DNA of 64,000 nucleotides from Vicia villosa (Eukaryota > Streptophyta > Magnoliopsida > Fabales > Fabaceae). Shown piece by piece: positions 59,762-64,000 of the stretch. The notes beneath the pieces were generated by a model. It did no database searches, was not told where the DNA came from, and saw only the letters and a program-made list of their open reading frames with translations. Position numbers and translations under genes: made by a program. The DNA is taken from contig NC_081185.1 of the NCBI RefSeq assembly GCF_029867415.1, positions 123,198,920 through 123,262,919 on the forward strand, given 5' to 3'. Every line of letters starts with the position of its first letter. Position 1 is the stretch's first letter.

Positions 59762-61052
59762 TGATAATTGCCAAAATGTAGTTATTTTGTGTATGTAAAT
59801 AGTGGCACTTATCGATACTTTTTGTTAATACCGTTTGAATAATTCTCTGTTTTATGTAATTTTGTATACTTTGAGTTTTGTTACGTTTTTGTGTAAATAT
59901 GTACCGTTTGATAGTTTTGTTGTATTTTTGAAGGTTTTATTGCATTGTCGGAGCCTCGAGGAATAAAGTATCTAAGACACGGCTGCTTGAGCATTTTTGA
60001 AGAAATTAAGTTGTTGTTCTGGTGTAGGGCGCGTTGCGTGCGGAAGGGCGCGTCGCGCGCTGTAGGAGTAAAATGAATGATTTTGGCAGAAGCTTTGGCG
60101 CTTCGCCCAGACTTAGGGCGTGTCGTGCGCTGTATTGCGGTTTGGTACATTACGTGATAGGACGCATCACACGTTGTAGGGCGTGTCGCGCACTCTGCAA
60201 AATTTTGTTTTTGTATAAATAGACAGCTTTGTATTAGTTAGGGTTTATCACCTCTTCTTGGACAAAGTTGAGCTCTGATCGATTCTGTGTAGTTTAGAGG
60301 TTCAAGCAACATCATTGGGTGTCTCGTCATGTCGATTTAGCTCGGGTGGTCTCCGATTGTGTCGACAAACACGAGAAGTTTCCGCTTGTTCTTCTTCTTC
60401 TTCCCTGTGACCCATTCCAATGGTGGGGTTTGTATGTATATTTTTCCTCTCTTATATGTATTTGTTGATCTTGGGATCGTTTATATATTCGCTTTACAAA
60501 TCATCATTGTTGTTGTTCTTGATCTTTTTGCTTAAATGCTTCAGATTTGTGTTGTTGCAGAAATGGACATCATAGATCTTGATTTGGAATGATATTTGTT
60601 AGTTTCTAGGTTTCAGACATGGATTTAGAGATAATAATCGTAATGGGTATCGATTTTAATGCATCTATGTTGTTTGTGTCAGTGGAGAAATCGCTGATGT
60701 GAATAATATGGTTGAGCTTTCGTCGGTGTTGCGGAAATGGACATTGATGTGGCGTCTCGAATGATGCCTGGTGATGTTGATGCGTATTGTGATTGTTGAG
60801 CGATAGATCTTCAAATTTAAGTGTTCGATGGGTTAAGTAGAAATTCGATTCCAGACTGAATTCTCTTAAGCTACAATAGATTTTTTATTTGCTTTTATTT
60901 ATTTTCCCCCATTTTCCTTTCCGCACCCAATCTTGAAACTTAGAACGCGAGATAGTCGAACGACAGTTTTCTCAACAAATCTCTATGGACACGACAATTC
61001 TCTGATAAATATTTCCAAAACTTTTATTGCTTGCCGCTCTACCGCTTCAACA
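59762..61052 (+). repeat. 5' LTR of family E in copy A3
   Basis: 1,291 bp, TGATAATTGCC...CCGCTTCAACA. PBS-like TAGCGCCGTTGCTGGGGA follows at 61056. It matches 49890-51174 closely. Confidence 0.87.
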
Positions 61053-63088
61053 AAATAGCGCCGTTGCTGGGGATTGGTTTTAAGATTAATCGCATTGTGG
61101 TGATTTCGTGTTTTAAGTTTCATAAATATGTCCATATCGTATATTTTGTGCATAGACGCATACTTGTATATTTATACTTGCTTCGTTTTGTTTGGTTAAC
61201 TTACTAAACAAGTTGAACTCGGATTAGCTCTTAAATGACATATCTTTACTTTTCAACTTGTTTAGTCAATTTTAATGTTCCGTTGTAAATTGGTGTTTTT
61301 ACACATACTTGTATATATTGTGGCTTTTTATTCGTTTGTTATATGTTTGGGAAGGACGTTTTCTTTAGGTGGCTTTGAGGCGAAAGTATTGGCGTACCGC
61401 GAGGGAGTTTCTTTCCATTCGTGAAACAATAAAAGGCGTTGAGCTAACGACATAAAACGAGCGCTTGTTGGGAGGCACCCCAACGATTTTATTTTTCTGT
61501 TTTAATTCTCTGTAAATGAGTAGTATGGGTGTTAAGTGGTGGCGCACTGGAAATTCTGTTTTTCTGAACTGGTTTAGGTTTTCAAGTGTAGCGCGCGTCG
61601 CGCGGCCTCGAAGCTGAAGAGCTTGGGTTGGCAGAACTTAGCACGCGTCGCACGGTCTTGAGGGCGCGTCACGCGTTCTGTTGCTTTTGGCCAGTGAATT
61701 ATTTTTAATGGTTCGCTCGGGTCCCCTTTTCCAACTTACACCAAGGCTATATAGTATAGTATTTTATAATTTTATTTTTTTAATTCTTTTGTTGTTGTTT
61801 AGACTCAAATTTTGGTCCGATTACATGGAGTCGCAATTGGTAATTCTCTGATTTTGATTGATTCAACATGTCGGTTGTGCGGTAGTGATTGTTCGAATTT
61901 GTACATATCAAGGTACTCGTTTATCGCTTTCTATAGCATAACATGTTTAGGATACTTTTCATTGTACAATTTTCATATTATTCATTCTTTTTGCATAACT
62001 TGCTCATGATTTGAATCACATTAGTTTCCCCTTTTAACCATAAATGTGAGGTGGCTTTCCATTGTGTACATATGCGAGTAACCGGCATTTCTTATTTTGA
62101 CTGGATATTATTATGTTTAACCTGTTGTTTGTATTGATTTTGTGAATGCACGAAAGTGATCAAGGCACTTGTTTGATTTTGAGCATAACTACCATAGTCA
62201 AATGTTAATTTACCTTGTGAGTGTGTGACCATTCGTAACCCCTTTGAGCCTTTTTGTCATTGTCCATTTTGTTTTTGAATTTGAAACATAGCTCACCTTT
62301 TTTAGGGATGTTTGATTCTTTGTTTTCTTGAACCTAAACTATGATTTATAGTGTGAATTTTTACCTTGCCTTAGAAAGTAGGGGGTATTCGTATTATGAT
62401 GATGGTTGTATTCAAGTTGGGGAGAGGATGTTTATCTACTTATATTGTGGTTGATATGAGGTTGTGAAAAGAAAAAGAAAAGAAAGAAAGAAAAGAAGAA
62501 GAAGAAGAAGAAGAAGAAGAAGAAGAAGAAGAAATAAAGAAAAAAGTGAAAAAGTGAAAAAGAAAGAAAAGAAAAGAAAAGAAAAGAAAAAAGAGAAAAA
62601 GTTTGAAAAAAGAAAATAACAAAAAGAGTTGTAGAATAAAATTGTGCTAATAAGTTTTGTGTTTGGTGTTAAACTTGTGATGAAGAAGAGTGTTGGATTG
62701 AAATTATATTGTTTGAAACTTTGTGGAAGTAATTACTCCCTTTGGTTTAGGCAAGTTTTTGTTTCAATTAGCTTTAGGACTGATCACTTGTTTGTTAACC
62801 GAGCCACATTACAACCTTTAAAGCCCTTGTGATTCGTGTTGTTGCATTTTCAATACTGTTTTTGGATGAGTGCATAATTTTGTCTTTTTTTTGCAATACT
62901 GTTGGATGAGTGTTCAAAGTCCTCACATTTCGGTGTTTTTCATCTACCGATGAGTTTTTGCTAGGCGTGATTCGTGATCGAGCTTGTTTTGTTTTAGAAT
63001 GTTATGTATGATTTTTGTACTTAGGATTCCTGTAATTTTCATGTTGTCGTTGTAGGATTTTGGTAAGTATTTACTTTGTTCCTACGTA
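61053..63088 (+). other. Family-E internal region in copy A3, non-coding
   Basis: 2,036 bp, parallel to 51175-53265 with small indels, for example fewer GCGCGTCGCGCG words near 61590 and a shorter poly-GA tract (62467-62620). No coding frame. Confidence 0.75.
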
Positions 63089-64000
63089 TGTAGCAACCTG
63101 CTTAAAATTTACGTTAAAACGGAGTCGCCACCCACTTTATTTGGGCAAGTGAGGAACCCTTAAAATAAGAGATATGGGTAAGTAGGTAAATTAGGCAAAG
63201 GGAAGGTGTTAGGCACCCTTTGCCTCCCTTGTACTCAAGGAGACCCATTTAGCCTTTAGATTTTATAAAAAGGTTTTGACAATTGTTGACTAATAAATTA
63301 AAAATAATATGCCTTTGGCCAAAAGGGCAAAACCTCAAAGGTTTTGATTGGGTCATTGTCAGATTGAGACAACAATGACCATGGCTAAGATAAAACATAT
63401 AGCAAGAATAAAAGTAAAACATAGCAAGAATAAAATAGTGACCTCAATGCATCATCATTGGCAAAAAACGAGGAACGATAATAAAAAAGCGTTTTTAAAT
63501 AAAAGGGTGGCCAAAAGGATAAAAGCTTAAAGGTTTTAATATGGTCATTGTCAGATCGAGACAATAACGACCAAAGGCCAAAACCATGTGACCATATGTA
63601 GTGAAAAAGAATAGGTCATTGTCAGATCAAGACAACAATGACCCGAAACCCCTTTTTTGGGGGAGGCCTCATAGGTAATCATCGGCCAAAAAAACCCTTT
63701 TTTGGGGGAGGCCTCATAGGTAATCATTGGCCTAAAATTTGAGTTTGAATTGAGGGGTTTGATTTTGAAAGGGGGAAAGGGCTTGTCGGCCGTTGTCAGT
63801 TAATCGACAACGGCGGGTTAGGTTTGTTCATGACAACCCTAAGACAAACCCTCGGAGGGAGAAGAGAAGCGTAGTAAAAAAATTGAAAAAAAAAAGGTAT
63901 GTGATGTGAATGTGTAAAATTGTACGTGAAAGTGAAAAAGGTCCTCCAAATAGGATTGACAAAGGTCCTATTTATAATGGGAAATTTAGGTTAAAAATCC
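63089..64000 (+). mobile_element. Family-F LTR, left part, runs off the window
   Basis: Second copy of the LTR at 53266, offset 9,823 bp. It starts TGTAGCAACCTGC and contains GGAGTCGCCACCCACTTTAT. The 3' part is outside the window. Confidence 0.72.

Overview
This window looks like nuclear DNA from a flowering plant. It has intron-containing genes, AT-rich spacers, MITEs, (TA)n tracts and dense nested LTR retrotransposons of plant copia and gypsy types. The style (non-autonomous LTR elements, long LTRs, foldback MITEs in (TA)n) resembles papilionoid legumes such as Medicago, Trifolium, Pisum or Vicia. That taxonomic guess is inference; no species marker is present.

Layout. 1-4081: a decayed Ty1/copia gag-pol entering from the left edge. 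4574-6827: the only clearly intact host gene, an eight-exon serine carboxypeptidase-like gene on + with a complete catalytic triad. 7084-10550: two solo LTRs, each with a target-site duplication (TSD). 10757-29840: the wreck of a Harbinger-type transposase gene on -, split by (a) a three-LTR, two-internal-region array of a non-coding retroelement (family E, - strand) and (b) a copia element with an almost complete 1304-codon gag-pol ORF (19360-29704, TSD CAAGC). The 5' LTR of that copia element holds a very young gag-only copia element (19471-24846, TSD GAAGT). 29876-33138: a Stowaway-like MITE, then a 2.5-kb TIR element with TTA TSD packed with foldback MITEs sitting in (TA)n tracts. 33139-40410: a decayed Ty3/gypsy gag-pol on -, split by a copia element with a complete 1449-codon ORF and unusual TA...TA LTR ends (34868-40046, TSD ATGCC). 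40411-41170: a truncated LINE. 41893-44158: a small non-autonomous LTR element with (TTA)n inside its LTRs.

44159-64000 is the most unusual part. It was built from about six tandem copies, about 1 kb apart, of a two-exon gene for a small secreted cysteine-rich protein that resembles the lipid-transfer/2S-albumin fold. The copies alternate between two types. Type B (44856, 48595, 58419) shares a nonsense codon at position 56. Type A (46286, 49619, 59462) shares an insertion of family E at one site (TSD CTCCA). The array was then re-duplicated as a 9,823-bp tandem segment, with one breakpoint inside an E LTR and the other at the end of a 40-44-bp satellite array (54935-56478) that follows another LTR (family F).

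How things work together. Apart from the carboxypeptidase gene, nearly everything is transposable-element sequence or disrupted genes. The nesting gives a readable order of events, using TSDs and how well paired LTRs match. All coordinates, splice joins and TSDs were read by eye. Family names rest on recognised protein motifs, not on database searches.
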